64,000 bases of DNA from Pseudomonas putida (GTDB lineage Bacteria > Pseudomonadota > Gammaproteobacteria > Pseudomonadales > Pseudomonadaceae). This document shows, in pieces, positions 53,226 through 62,435 of this stretch. The notes under the pieces are model-generated. The model did not search any database, had not been told where the DNA came from, and saw only the letters and a list, made by a program, of their open reading frames with translations. Position numbers and translations under genes: made by a program. Location of the stretch: positions 1 through 64,000 of the forward strand of contig NZ_JANHLE010000024.1 in the NCBI RefSeq assembly GCF_028682475.1. The letters run 5' to 3'. Every line of letters starts with the position of its first letter. Within the stretch, counting starts at the first letter, position 1.

Positions 53226-54167
53226 ATGCCTGCGTCTTTTCAACCCGACTCGTTACGCGCCAGCCTGTCCTCGATGACAGCGCGTCAGCCGCTGTCGACC
53301 CCGGCCCAGGCCTATCAGCGTTACTACGGGCTGGATTTCCCCGCGCGCAAGGTTGCCGCGCAGCGCTGGCTGGGGCGTTTCGAGGCGGCGGGTTTTGACC
53401 TGGTCGGGCAGGTCTGGTTGCCTGCGGCGCCGGTGGCGACCCTGGTGCTGTTGCATGGCTTCTACGACCACATGGGCTTGTACCGTCATGTGATCGACTG
53501 GGCGCTGGATCAGGATTACGCAGTGATCGCCTGTGACTTGCCGGGGCACGGTCTGTCCAGCGGCGAGCGGGCCAGCATCGACGATTTCGGCGCTTACCAG
53601 CAGGTGTTGCAGGCGCTGTTCGAACAGGGCAGTGCCCTTGAGCTGCCGCAGCCCTGGCATCTCTGCGGGCAAAGTACCGGCGGGGCGATTGTCATCGATC
53701 ATCTGCTGCACGGTGGCGCACAGAGTCCGGCTCAGGGGGAGGTCATCCTGCTGGCGCCGCTGGTGCGGCCACGTGCGTGGCGCTGGTCGAAATTCAGCTA
53801 TCACCTGTTGCGCCCGTTCGTGAAAGGCATCGAGCGGCGCTTCAGTGAAAACAGCAATGATCCGACTTTCCTGCCGTTCCTGCAGGCCGATCCGCTGCAA
53901 CCGCGCTGCTTGCCGACGGCCTGGGTGGGGGCGCTGGTGGATTGGGTCAAGCGTATCGAGGCGGCGCCGGTCAGTGCACGGCGACCACTGATCATTCAGG
54001 GCCAGTCCGACATGACCGTGGACTGGCCGCACAACCTCAAGGTGCTGCAGGAGAAATTCGCCGCGCCTGACATTCTGCTGATCCCCGAAGCGCGCCATCA
54101 CCTGGCTAACGAGTTGCCGGCGATTCGTCAGCGCTACTTCGACTTCATCGATCAGCGCCTGGGCTGA
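53226..54167 (+). CDS. Alpha/beta hydrolase, monoacylglycerol-lipase-like
   Basis: A 313-aa cytoplasmic hydrolase of the lysophospholipase/serine aminopeptidase S33 type. Oxyanion region LLHGFYDHMGLYRH, CDLPGHGLSSGER, nucleophile Ser150 in GQSTGG, Asp in QGQSDMTVDW and His in EARHHL complete the triad. ATG 53226 follows a weak GGAAAT; ATG 53274 is an alternative. Much longer in-frame starts would overlap the divergent DUF6436 gene. Its stop codon abuts that of the convergent DUF2059 gene. Confidence 0.85.
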   Translation: MPASFQPDSLRASLSSMTARQPLSTPAQAYQRYYGLDFPARKVAAQRWLGRFEAAGFDLVGQVWLPAAPVATLVLLHGFYDHMGLYRHVIDWALDQDYAVIACDLPGHGLSSGERASIDDFGAYQQVLQALFEQGSALELPQPWHLCGQSTGGAIVIDHLLHGGAQSPAQGEVILLAPLVRPRAWRWSKFSYHLLRPFVKGIERRFSENSNDPTFLPFLQADPLQPRCLPTAWVGALVDWVKRIEAAPVSARRPLIIQGQSDMTVDWPHNLKVLQEKFAAPDILLIPEARHHLANELPAIRQRYFDFIDQRLG

Positions 54168-54917
54168 TCACTTCAGGTCCGAAGTGTTCTGCCCGACGGC
54201 CAGGCCGGCGCGGATCGCGGCCAGCGCAGCCTTGTAGTACGTCTTGCCGTCTGCCGATTCGGCAAAGGTGGCGAACTCGTCCAGCTCTTCATCGGACAGG
54301 TCGCGATACACGTAGAGCAGGGTGTTGTTCAGCTCGCTGCCGATCTGCTCCATCAGCCGCTGACGCTGACCGTCGAGCAGGCTCTGGGCCTGAGCGCCGC
54401 CGAGCAGGCCGGGGATCATCTGGCTGAGGCTGTCGGCGGCGACCCCGGCAATCGCCAGGCTGACTTCGGCACCGGCTTCACGGGCGGGCAGGGCCTGGGC
54501 CAGGTGGCCGATGATCAGCAGGCGGTTGTCGCTGGCCTGGATCCTGGGCAAGCCCTTGGCGTTCTTGGCCAGCTGGTCACGCCGGGTGGCCAGCAGTTCC
54601 GCAGCGACAATCTTGCGCCCCAACGGCGACTGGAAGAAGGCCAGCGCAGGGCGGGGATTGCTCAGGTTGGCACGCAATTGCGCCTGCGCGCGCTTGTCCA
54701 CGGCCTGGGCCTGGAAGCGCTGGTTACTGTTATTGACCAACGCCTGATAAACAGCGGGCGGCAGGCTATTGCGATAGCGCTGCTGGGCGGCATCGAGGGC
54801 ATCGGTAAAGTGGGCGCGCTGCTCAGGCCAGCCGGCGACCTTGTAGAGTTGGTCGAGGCTGTCTGCCCAGACAGGCGTGGTGCAGATCATCATCAGCAAA
54901 AAAAACAAACGGCGCAT
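54168..54917 (-). CDS. DUF2059-family secreted protein
   Basis: A 249-aa protein with a signal peptide (ends VWA, about residue 18) and two DUF2059-like helical regions (about 50-105 and 185-240; DLSDEELDEFATFAESADGKTYYKA). Function of the family is unknown. ATG 54917 has AGGAG 7 bases upstream. Convergent with the hydrolase, with no gap. Confidence 0.82.
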   Translation of the reverse strand: MRRLFFLLMMICTTPVWADSLDQLYKVAGWPEQRAHFTDALDAAQQRYRNSLPPAVYQALVNNSNQRFQAQAVDKRAQAQLRANLSNPRPALAFFQSPLGRKIVAAELLATRRDQLAKNAKGLPRIQASDNRLLIIGHLAQALPAREAGAEVSLAIAGVAADSLSQMIPGLLGGAQAQSLLDGQRQRLMEQIGSELNNTLLYVYRDLSDEELDEFATFAESADGKTYYKAALAAIRAGLAVGQNTSDLK

Positions 54918-55030
54918 TCAGGACTCCTGTCGGCAGGGCGCTATTGTCTTGGCCTGGCCGGGCTTTGTCGAGAAGCCATTGCATACTCTCGGCCAAGTGG
55001 CGCTGTCGGATTTCGCGGCAGATGGATACT

Positions 55031-55663
55031 ATGCGCGACATGCACATATCCCCTGATGACCCCCTGCTGTTGCGCATCGTCGACGACCTGGCCACCCGTG
55101 GCTGGTCGCAGCACAATACCTTTCTTCCAGCGTCTCTGACCCTGGCGCTGGCGGCCGAGTGCCGCAAACGCGCCGCCGAGGGCGAGCTTGCGCCAGCAGC
55201 CGTGGGTCGGGGCGATGCTCAGGAGGTTCGCGAGGGCATTCGTGGCGACCGTATCCAGTGGTTGGAGCCCGGCCAGGCCGAGCCTTGTGACCACTACCTT
55301 GAGCTGATGGACAGCCTGCGTCTGGCCCTGAACCGCGGCTTGTTCCTTGGCCTTGAGGACTTCGAGTGCCATTTCGCCCTGTATCCGCCGGGTGCCTTCT
55401 ATCGCAAGCACGTCGACCGCTTTCGCGATGACGACCGGCGCATGGTTTCGGCGGTGATCTACCTCAATGAGGGCTGGCAGCCCGAACACGGCGGTCAGTT
55501 GCGCATGACCCTCAAGGGTGATGTCGAGCACGACGTGCAACCGGTCGGCGGTTGTCTGGTGGTGTTTCTGTCCGGCGAAGTACCCCATGAGGTGTTGCCG
55601 GCCCAGCGCGATCGCCTGTCCCTGACCGGCTGGTTCCGTCGCCGTGGCAACGAGCCGTTCTGA
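55031..55663 (+). CDS. 2OG-Fe(II) oxygenase, prolyl-4-hydroxylase/SM-20 type
   Basis: A dioxygenase of about 210 aa. Iron ligands His and Asp lie in FYRKHVDRFRDD and the second His in GEVPHEVLPA; the 2-oxoglutarate-binding Arg is in RDRLSLTGWF. Such P4H-like proteins may hydroxylate ribosomal or translation proteins. The start is uncertain among ATG 55022, 55031 and 55040; 55031 has GGA 5 bases upstream. The DUF523 gene starts 1 bp after the stop, so the two are probably coupled. Confidence 0.8.
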   Translation: MRDMHISPDDPLLLRIVDDLATRGWSQHNTFLPASLTLALAAECRKRAAEGELAPAAVGRGDAQEVREGIRGDRIQWLEPGQAEPCDHYLELMDSLRLALNRGLFLGLEDFECHFALYPPGAFYRKHVDRFRDDDRRMVSAVIYLNEGWQPEHGGQLRMTLKGDVEHDVQPVGGCLVVFLSGEVPHEVLPAQRDRLSLTGWFRRRGNEPF

Positions 55664-55664
55664 G

Positions 55665-56147
55665 ATGTACAAGGTGCTGGTCAGTGCCTGCCTGCTCGGT
55701 CAGCCGGTGCGCTATGACGGGCGTGCCAGCGGGCACCCGGACCTGTTGCAACGTTGGCAAAGCGAAGGTCGGATCGTGCCCTTGTGTCCTGAAGTGGCTG
55801 GCGGCCTGCCGACACCACGGCCGCCGGCGGAGATCCCGGGCGGGCAGGGCGCAGCGGTGCTCGAGGGTGAAACGCAGGTACTGACTGTCACGGGCGAGGA
55901 TGTCAGTGCGCAATTTCTGGCCGGTGCGCAGCGGGCGCTGGAGTTGGCGCGGCGCCATGGCATCCGTATTGCGGTGCTCAAGTCGGGTAGCCCGTCGTGC
56001 GGCAATGCACTGACTTATGACGGGACCTTCACGGGTACCAAGGTGGCAGGTGAAGGGGTGACCACGGCGTTGCTACGTCGGCAAGGGGTGCAGGTGTTCA
56101 GTGAGCTGGAGCTTGAGGCGGCAGAGCAAGCCTTGAAACTGCTTTAA
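55665..56147 (+). CDS. DUF523-family protein
   Basis: A 160-aa cytoplasmic protein with VSACLLGQPVRYDG at the N-terminus and VLKSGSPSCGNALTYDGTFTG, two Cys motifs diagnostic of DUF523 (2-thiouracil desulfurase-related family). It may act on sulfur-containing pyrimidines or bind metal. Begins immediately after the oxygenase gene and ends before a REP variant. Confidence 0.85.
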   Translation: MYKVLVSACLLGQPVRYDGRASGHPDLLQRWQSEGRIVPLCPEVAGGLPTPRPPAEIPGGQGAAVLEGETQVLTVTGEDVSAQFLAGAQRALELARRHGIRIAVLKSGSPSCGNALTYDGTFTGTKVAGEGVTTALLRRQGVQVFSELELEAAEQALKLL

Positions 56148-56152
56148 CACCC

Positions 56153-56206
56153 TCGCGGGGCAAGCCTGCTCCTACCGGGCCCGGTGGGAGCAGGCTTGCC
56201 CCGCGA
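56153..56206. repeat. REP pair, variant
   Basis: TCGCGGGGCAAGCCTGCTCCTACCG and its inverse (GGAGCAGGCTTGCCCCGCGA) form a 54-bp palindrome. Both arms share the same CTGC for CCGC change, as expected from compensatory or co-inherited mutation. Confidence 0.88.
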
Positions 56207-56214
56207 AGCTTTTG

Positions 56215-56982
56215 TTACTTCGGTGGTGAGCTGGCATCCATCCCAAACCATTTCTCTGACAGCGCTTTGAGTCGGCCATCGGCCTTGATGCGCTGCAGGG
56301 CTTTGTCCACCGCACTGTGGAACGCCGGATTACCCTTCTGAAATGGAATCGCCAGGCTCAGGAGCGGGCCGACGGTCGCGCCTTCGGTCACCGCCTGCTG
56401 GCTGTCGCGAATGGCATACGGCACCAGCAGACGGTCGCTGATGGCGGCATCGATCTGCTCGTTGGCCACGTCCTTGATCGGTTGGCTGGCGTCTGGATAG
56501 CTGCGCAGATCGACACCCTCGACGCTCCGCGCCTGCTCGGCGAACTGACTGCCCTGAACCACGCCGAGGCTGTGGCCCTTGAGGGCACCGAGGTTGGCCA
56601 GTGAGCGCTTCTCGTCCTTGCGCACGATCAACTGGGCGCTGGAATAGCTATAGGGTTCGCTGAATTCCAGGCGTTGCTTGAGTTCGGGGGTGGCCGCGAC
56701 CTGGTTCAGGGCAATGTCATATTTGCCACTCTCGACACCCGGCAGCAAATCGTCGCGCGTGGTTACGACGAATTCGGCGCGTACTTCCAGTTCGTCGGCC
56801 AGCAAGCGGCCGAGTTCGATTTCAAACCCCGTCAGCTTGCCGTCATCCTTGAAGTTGAACGGCGGCATAGTGGCTTCGACGGCAATGCGCAATTCGCCAC
56901 GGTCATTCATGTCGTCGATCAGTTCGGCCTGTGCCCATGGGCTGAGCAGGGCGGCAAGTAGTATCCCTAGGGTCAGGCGCAT
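56215..56982 (-). CDS. Periplasmic amino-acid-type solute-binding protein
   Basis: A 255-aa SBP_bac_3 receptor with a signal peptide (ends WAQA, about residue 19) and motifs RGELRIAVEATMPPFNFKDDGKLTGF and YDIALNQVAATPELKQRLEFSEPY. No permease or ATPase adjoins it, so it either borrows a transporter or is a remnant of a larger operon. P. aeruginosa has a similar receptor gene (PA0314) just before serA. ATG 56982 has AGGGAC upstream. Ligand unknown. Confidence 0.85.
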   Translation of the reverse strand: MRLTLGILLAALLSPWAQAELIDDMNDRGELRIAVEATMPPFNFKDDGKLTGFEIELGRLLADELEVRAEFVVTTRDDLLPGVESGKYDIALNQVAATPELKQRLEFSEPYSYSSAQLIVRKDEKRSLANLGALKGHSLGVVQGSQFAEQARSVEGVDLRSYPDASQPIKDVANEQIDAAISDRLLVPYAIRDSQQAVTEGATVGPLLSLAIPFQKGNPAFHSAVDKALQRIKADGRLKALSEKWFGMDASSPPK

Positions 56983-57208
56983 TTAAGTCCCTTGAAGTCA
57001 TTGGCAGTGAAGAAGATCGCCGCGGCTTTCTGATAATGCCACGGTCGAGCGCAACTTAGGACAACATCGGAAGAGGGATGTTAGACGCCCGGAGAAATAT
57101 TTTCTGTGCAAATTTCTGGGTATGTTCTGATCCAATTGATCTATGGTTACAAACCATTGCCTTTGGTTTAACAGGCAAGGTTGAAGAAGCAAATCACAGG
57201 AGAAGTGA

Positions 57209-57685
57209 ATGAAAAGCCTAGTTTCGCGTGCAGCCGTCGTTGGCCTGCTGATGGGAGTTTCGGCGTTTGCCGCAGCCGCCGAAGGCCTGAAGAGCCAGGA
57301 GCCGCCGAAAGACGCCAAGGTCTTCATCGTTTCCCCGGCCGATGGCGCGACGGTCGACAAGACCTTCACGGTCAAATTCGGTATCGAGGGCATGGCGCTC
57401 AAGCCTGCAGGCGACCAGACCCCGCACACTGGCCATCACCACCTGCTGGTAGATGTCGACCAGGAACCCGCCGCTGACCAGGTACTGCCTACCAGCCTGC
57501 TGCCGGAAAACAAGGCGCCGCTGCCGGCCGGTCCGCAAGTACTGCACTTCGGCAAGGCGCAGACCGAAGTCGAACTGACCCTGACCCCGGGCAAGCACAC
57601 CCTGCAACTGGTGCTGGGCGACAAGTTCCACGTGCCGTTCAAGCCAAGCGTTGAATCGAAGAAGATCACCGTTACTGTTCAGTAA
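57209..57685 (+). CDS. DUF4399-family periplasmic protein
   Basis: A 158-aa protein with a signal peptide (ends AAAA near residue 24) and one DUF4399 domain (VFIVSPADGATVDKTFTVKFGIEGM, HTGHHHLLVD). The HHH cluster hints at metal binding but no activity is known. ATG 57209 has AGGAGAA 8 bases upstream. The preceding 226-bp gap holds a plausible AT-rich promoter but no clear motif. Confidence 0.82.
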   Translation: MKSLVSRAAVVGLLMGVSAFAAAAEGLKSQEPPKDAKVFIVSPADGATVDKTFTVKFGIEGMALKPAGDQTPHTGHHHLLVDVDQEPAADQVLPTSLLPENKAPLPAGPQVLHFGKAQTEVELTLTPGKHTLQLVLGDKFHVPFKPSVESKKITVTVQ

Positions 57686-57695
57686 GGGTTGAATG

Positions 57696-57760
57696 CATCG
57701 CGGGGCAAGCCCGCTCCCACAGGTATCTGTTTGCCTGTGGGAGCGGGCTTGCCCCGCGAT
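57696..57760. repeat. REP pair between convergent genes
   Basis: CATCGCGGGGCAAGCC... and inverse around a short spacer, between DUF4399 and the convergent serA. Confidence 0.92.
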
Positions 57761-57776
57761 TTGTTACTAGAAGAAC

Positions 57777-59006
57777 TTAGAACAGTACGCGGGAACGGAT
57801 AGTGCCCTTGACCTGTTGCAGTTTTTCTTGCGCCAGATCCGAGTACTCGGCGTCAACGTCGATGACCACGTAACCGACTTTCTCGTTGGTCTGCAGGAAC
57901 TGACCGGAGATGTTGATGCCGTTTTCAGCGAAGACTTTGTTGATCTCGCTGAGTACGCCCGGAATGTTTTCGTGGATGTGCAGCAGACGGTGCTTGCCCG
58001 GGTGAGCCGGCAGGGCCACTTCAGGGAAGTTGACCGACGATACGGAAGTACCGTTGTCGCTGTACTTGACCAGTTTCTCGGCCACTTCCAGACCGATGTT
58101 GGCCTGGGCTTCGGCGGTGGAACCACCGATGTGCGGAGTCAGGATCACGTTGTCCAGGCCACGCAGCGGGCTTTCGAACTGCTCGTCGTTGGAGCGCGGC
58201 TCGACCGGGAACACGTCGATGGCGGCGCCGATCAGGTGCTTGTCCTTGATCGCTGCAGCCAGGTGATCCAGCTCGACCACGGTACCGCGGGCGGCGTTGA
58301 TCAGGATCGAGCCTTTCTTCATCGCACGGATTTCTTTCTCGCCGATCATCCACTGGGTGGACGGCAGCTCAGGCACGTGCAGCGAGACGATGTCGGCCAG
58401 ACCCAGCAGCTCGGTCAGGCTGGCAACCTGGGTCGCGTTGCCCAGTGGCAGCTTGGTCAGCGGGTCGAAGAAGAACACCTGCATGCCCAGGCTTTCGGCC
58501 AGCACCGACAGCTGGGTGCCGATCGAGCCGTAACCGACGATACCCAGCTTTTTGCCGCGGATTTCGAAGGAGTTGGCCGCGCTCTTGATCCAGCCACCAC
58601 GGTGACAGGAAGCGTTTTTCTCCGGGATGCCGCGCAGCAGCAGGATCGCTTCGGCCAGCACCAGCTCGGCGACCGAACGGGTGTTGGAGTACGGCGCGTT
58701 GAACACGGCGATGCCGCGCTCGCGGGCCGCGTCCAGGTCGACCTGGTTGGTACCGATGCAGAAACAGCCGACAGCGACCAGTTTCTTGGCGCAGTCGAAA
58801 ACCTCTTCGGTCAGTTGAGTGCGCGAGCGGATGCCGATGAAGTGGGCATCAGCGATCTTTTCTTTCAGCTCAGCGTCGGGCAGAGAACCGGTGAGGTACT
58901 CGATGTTGCTATACCCGGCGGCCTTGAGGACGTCCACGGCGGATTGGTGGACGCCTTCGAGAAGAAGGAACTTGATCTTGCTCTTATCGAGAGAAGTCTT
59001 GCTCAT
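57777..59006 (-). CDS. serA: D-3-phosphoglycerate dehydrogenase
   Basis: First enzyme of L-serine synthesis, 409 aa, the E. coli-type length. The NAD site is GKKLGIVGYGSIGTQ, the catalytic Arg in INAARGTVVELD and His in LTPHIGGSTAEAQ; a C-terminal ACT domain (about residues 335-409; HENIPGVLSEINKVFAENGINISG) allows serine feedback inhibition. Such enzymes also reduce 2-oxoglutarate to D-2-hydroxyglutarate to regenerate NAD. Divergent from the D2HG dehydrogenase gene, 173 bp apart. Confidence 0.96.
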   Translation of the reverse strand: MSKTSLDKSKIKFLLLEGVHQSAVDVLKAAGYSNIEYLTGSLPDAELKEKIADAHFIGIRSRTQLTEEVFDCAKKLVAVGCFCIGTNQVDLDAARERGIAVFNAPYSNTRSVAELVLAEAILLLRGIPEKNASCHRGGWIKSAANSFEIRGKKLGIVGYGSIGTQLSVLAESLGMQVFFFDPLTKLPLGNATQVASLTELLGLADIVSLHVPELPSTQWMIGEKEIRAMKKGSILINAARGTVVELDHLAAAIKDKHLIGAAIDVFPVEPRSNDEQFESPLRGLDNVILTPHIGGSTAEAQANIGLEVAEKLVKYSDNGTSVSSVNFPEVALPAHPGKHRLLHIHENIPGVLSEINKVFAENGINISGQFLQTNEKVGYVVIDVDAEYSDLAQEKLQQVKGTIRSRVLF

Positions 59007-59179
59007 CTGCGTAAACCTGTGTCCCGGAGAAAAATGGCAGGGAAGTGAAGCTCTCGCAGCATCGGCCCAAAAGCTCGATCAGCGGGGGGCGTATGCTAGC
59101 ATGAGTACCCCCCGATACGCCCATCCCTGGCACGTGAAGAGTGCTCAGGGTGACTATGAAAAGTTCGAGAGTTCTGTCG

Positions 59180-60577
59180 ATGACCAATTCTGCGTTGCTT
59201 GATGAGCTGATGACCCTGGTTGAGCCCGGCAAGGTGCTGACCGATGCGGACTCCCTCGAGACTTACGGCAAGGATTGGACCAAGCACTTTGCCCCGGCGC
59301 CGCTGGCCATCGTGTTTCCCAAGAGCACCGAACAGGTCCAGGCCATCGTGCGCTGGGCCAACCGGCACAAGGTTGCCCTGGTGCCATCGGGCGGGCGTAC
59401 CGGCCTCTCGGCAGCGGCGGTGGCGGCCAATGGCGAAGTGGTGGTGTCGTTCGACTACATGAACCAGATCCTCGCCTTCGATGAATTCGACCGTAGCGTG
59501 GTCTGCCAGCCGGGCGTGGTCACCGAGCAACTGCAGAGCTTTGCCGAAGACAAGGGCCTATACTATCCGGTGGACTTCGCTTCTGCAGGTTCCAGCCAGA
59601 TTGGCGGCAATATCGGCACCAATGCCGGCGGAATCAAGGTGATTCGCTACGGCATGACTCGCAACTGGGTGGCCGGCCTGAAAGTGGTCACCGGCGCCGG
59701 CGACCTGCTCGAACTGAACAAGGACCTGATCAAGAACGCCACCGGCTACGACCTGCGCCAGCTGTTCATCGGCGCCGAAGGCACCCTGGGCTTTGTGGTC
59801 GAGGCGACCATGCGCCTGGATCGGGCACCGAACAATCTCACCGCGATGGTCCTCGGCACCCCGGATTTCGACTCGATCATGCCGGTGTTGCACGCCTTCC
59901 GCGACAAGCTCGACTTGACCGCCTTCGAGTTCTTTTCCGACAAGGCCCTGGCCAAGATCATGGGCCGTGGCGATGTCCCTGCGCCATTCGATACCCCGTG
60001 CCCGTTCTATGCCCTGCTGGAGTTCGAAGCCAGCAATGAAGAGGTGGCCAATGCCGCCCTGGCTACGTTCGAGCACTGTGTGGAGCAAGGCTGGGTGCTC
60101 GATGGCGTCATGAGCCAGAGCGAGCAGCAACTGCAGAACCTGTGGAAGCTGCGCGAGTACATCTCCGAAACCATCTCGCACTGGACCCCGTACAAGAACG
60201 ATATCTCGGTCACTGTGTCGAAAGTGCCGGCATTCCTGCGGGATATCGATGCGATCGTCGCAGAAAACTATCCGGATTTTGAAGTGGTCTGGTATGGCCA
60301 TATCGGCGACGGCAACCTGCACCTGAACATCCTCAAGCCCGACGACCTGAGCAAAGACGAGTTCTTTGCCAAGTGCGCTACGGTGAACAAGTGGGTGTTC
60401 GAGATCGTGCAGAAGTACAACGGCTCGATTTCAGCCGAACACGGCGTGGGCATGACCAAGCGTGATTACCTCACCTACAGTCGCTCGCCCGTGGAAATTC
60501 AATACATGAAAGCGGTGAAGGCGGTGTTCGATCCGAACGGGATCATGAACCCGGGCAAAATCTTCGCTGTCGAGTAA
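59180..60577 (+). CDS. D-2-hydroxyglutarate dehydrogenase (FAD-linked)
   Basis: A 465-aa FAD-binding oxidoreductase of the GlcD/D2HGDH family. FAD-binding segments are PSGGRTGLSAAAVAANGE and GGNIGTNAGGIKVIRYG; the C-terminal metal/active-site stretch is WYGHIGDGNLHLNI with AEHGVG. In P. stutzeri the gene next to serA encodes D2HGDH, which removes the D-2-hydroxyglutarate made by SerA and so drives serine synthesis. The same divergent pairing occurs here. ATG 59180 has GAGAG 8 bases upstream; a longer start at 59141 is less likely. Confidence 0.9.
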   Translation: MTNSALLDELMTLVEPGKVLTDADSLETYGKDWTKHFAPAPLAIVFPKSTEQVQAIVRWANRHKVALVPSGGRTGLSAAAVAANGEVVVSFDYMNQILAFDEFDRSVVCQPGVVTEQLQSFAEDKGLYYPVDFASAGSSQIGGNIGTNAGGIKVIRYGMTRNWVAGLKVVTGAGDLLELNKDLIKNATGYDLRQLFIGAEGTLGFVVEATMRLDRAPNNLTAMVLGTPDFDSIMPVLHAFRDKLDLTAFEFFSDKALAKIMGRGDVPAPFDTPCPFYALLEFEASNEEVANAALATFEHCVEQGWVLDGVMSQSEQQLQNLWKLREYISETISHWTPYKNDISVTVSKVPAFLRDIDAIVAENYPDFEVVWYGHIGDGNLHLNILKPDDLSKDEFFAKCATVNKWVFEIVQKYNGSISAEHGVGMTKRDYLTYSRSPVEIQYMKAVKAVFDPNGIMNPGKIFAVE

Positions 60578-60618
60578 GTCAAAGGCACAAGAGCTTCCAA
60601 TAGCGCCAGGAGTCGGTA

Positions 60619-61284
60619 ATGAGCTATCAGCACCAGTATGTAGACGGCACGCGTATTCACTTTCCCCTGGGCAAGGTGGTGTGCATCGGGCGCAACTATG
60701 CCGAGCACGCCAAAGAGCTGGACAACCCGATCCCGACCGAGCCCCTGTTGTTTATCAAGCCGGGCAGCTGTGTGGTGCCGATCAACAGTGGCTTCAAGAT
60801 CCCTGCCGAGCGTGGTTCGGTGCACTACGAGGCGGAAATCGCCGTGTTGCTGGGCAAGTCGTTGTCTACCGATCCCAGCGAAGAAGAGGTGCTCGACGCC
60901 ATTTCCGGCTTCGCACCAGCCCTGGACCTGACCCTGCGCGACCTGCAAGCGCAGCTCAAGGACAAAGGCCTGCCGTGGGAACGCGCCAAGTGCTTCGACG
61001 GCGCCTGTGTGCTGGCGCCTTTCGTCGCGGGCAGCACCTTTGAAGACCTGGCCGACATCGGTATTCGCCTGAGCATCAATGGCGAAGTACGTCAGGACGG
61101 CAACAGCGCGCTGATGCTCAATCCGATCGTGCCGATGATCCAGCACATGGCCTCGCAGTTCAGCCTGCAGGCCGGTGACGTGATCCTCACCGGTACGCCA
61201 GTGGGTGTCGGCCCGCTCAATCCGGGCGATGAGCTGGTGCTGGAATTGCCGGGTATCAGCCGCTTCGAAACCGCGGTGTTGTAA
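60619..61284 (+). CDS. Fumarylacetoacetate-hydrolase-family protein (YcgM/FAHD1-like)
   Basis: A 221-aa FAH-fold enzyme. Metal ligands lie in VHYEAEIAVLLGK, and CIGRNYAEHAKELD and LTGTPVGVGPLNPGDEL are typical of the acylpyruvase/oxaloacetate decarboxylase (FAHD1/YcgM) group. ATG 60619 has AGGAGT upstream. It follows the D2HGDH gene by 41 bp and is probably cotranscribed; an exact substrate cannot be read from the sequence. Confidence 0.88.
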   Translation: MSYQHQYVDGTRIHFPLGKVVCIGRNYAEHAKELDNPIPTEPLLFIKPGSCVVPINSGFKIPAERGSVHYEAEIAVLLGKSLSTDPSEEEVLDAISGFAPALDLTLRDLQAQLKDKGLPWERAKCFDGACVLAPFVAGSTFEDLADIGIRLSINGEVRQDGNSALMLNPIVPMIQHMASQFSLQAGDVILTGTPVGVGPLNPGDELVLELPGISRFETAVL

Positions 61285-61289
61285 CCCGC

Positions 61290-61318
61290 CAGGGCAGCCA
61301 GTCACGCTGGCTGCCCTG
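61290..61318 (+). terminator. Strong hairpin after the FAH-family gene
   Basis: Perfect 12-bp stem CAGGGCAGCCAG-TCACG-CTGGCTGCCCTG, 5 bp after the stop codon. There is no immediate U-run (a T-rich stretch comes about 20 bp later), so it may terminate weakly or protect the mRNA end. Confidence 0.6.
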
Positions 61319-61434
61319 CGCGCTGCTCGGCTTTTGTCATTTTTTTCACATTCAATCCGGATAATGTGCGCCGATCTGGCTCTGCAAACGTGCCGGTAAT
61401 GTGATATCAACTGGCAAAAAAGAGCACAAATCCC

Positions 61435-62367
61435 ATGGCCAATCCCGTTCCTTCGAGCAAATCCGTGCCGTCTGCGCGCAAGCGTGGGCTCGCTTTGCGC
61501 TGGTCTACCTGGCTGGCAGCGGCAGCCATCATTGGTTACGGCGTGGCCATCGCCATGCATTGGGATGACCGCGGGCTGCTCTGGCTGCAGGAACGCTTCG
61601 AAAGCAAAGTGGAGCAACAGGCCAGCATCTGGTTGCCGGACTACCAGGTCGATATCGATGCCAAGGTGTTGCCGGGCATGGAGGATGATGAAGCGTCCGA
61701 CCTGACTTACAACCCGGTCAGCAAAACCCTGTTCGCGGTCATGGGCAAAAACCCCTTCCTGGTCGAGCTGAACCTCGATGGCGACGTTCTGCGCAAGATG
61801 CCGCTGGTGGGCTGGAGCAACCCTGAAGGTGTAGCGACACTGGAAGGCGGGCGTCTGGCTATTGTCGACGAGCGTGATCACTCGCTGGCCATCGTCACCC
61901 TGGCTGCCGATACCCGTTCCTTGAATATCGCTGATTTCCCGCAGTACGACCTCGGCCCGTCGGCGAACCAGAACAAAGCGTTCGAGGCGATTGCCTGGGA
62001 TCCGCGCCAGCAACGCATTGTCCTTGGCGAAGAGCGTCCGCCGGCCCTGTTTACCTGGAGCACCGACGGCATTGGCGCGCTGAGCGGCGACAAGAAGTCA
62101 TTGCCCAACGAAGAGCTGGATCTGCGCAACCTCTCGGCCTTGGGTATCGACCCGCGTACCGGGCACATGCTGGTGCTGTCCGCCGATTCCAACATGTTGC
62201 TGGAGCTGGATGAGACCGGCGAGCAGGTCAGTTTCATGACCCTGCTGGGCGGCTTCAATGGCTTGAACAAGCGCGTTCCGCGCGCCGAAGGCGTGGCCAT
62301 GGACGACAACGGCACGCTGTACATCGTCAGTGAGCCGAATCTGTTCTACCGTTTTAAAAAGCCCTGA
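61435..62367 (+). CDS. SdiA-regulated-domain (YjiK-like) beta-propeller protein, copy 1
   Basis: A 310-aa protein with one N-terminal transmembrane anchor (about residues 22-42) and a periplasmic SdiA-regulated/YjiK domain (about 65-310) with propeller repeats such as EASDLTYNPVSKTLFAV, EGVAMDDNGTLYIVSEPNLFYRF. Function unknown in this family; esterase-like calcium-binding propellers are relatives. The next gene is a clear paralogue in the same orientation, indicating tandem duplication. Confidence 0.82.
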   Translation: MANPVPSSKSVPSARKRGLALRWSTWLAAAAIIGYGVAIAMHWDDRGLLWLQERFESKVEQQASIWLPDYQVDIDAKVLPGMEDDEASDLTYNPVSKTLFAVMGKNPFLVELNLDGDVLRKMPLVGWSNPEGVATLEGGRLAIVDERDHSLAIVTLAADTRSLNIADFPQYDLGPSANQNKAFEAIAWDPRQQRIVLGEERPPALFTWSTDGIGALSGDKKSLPNEELDLRNLSALGIDPRTGHMLVLSADSNMLLELDETGEQVSFMTLLGGFNGLNKRVPRAEGVAMDDNGTLYIVSEPNLFYRFKKP

Positions 62368-62435
62368 CCCGGATTTAAGTTTGGCTTCAGTTGCGTATGG
62401 TTAGATTCAGGCTGTCATCTTTAGAGTTTTCCTGA

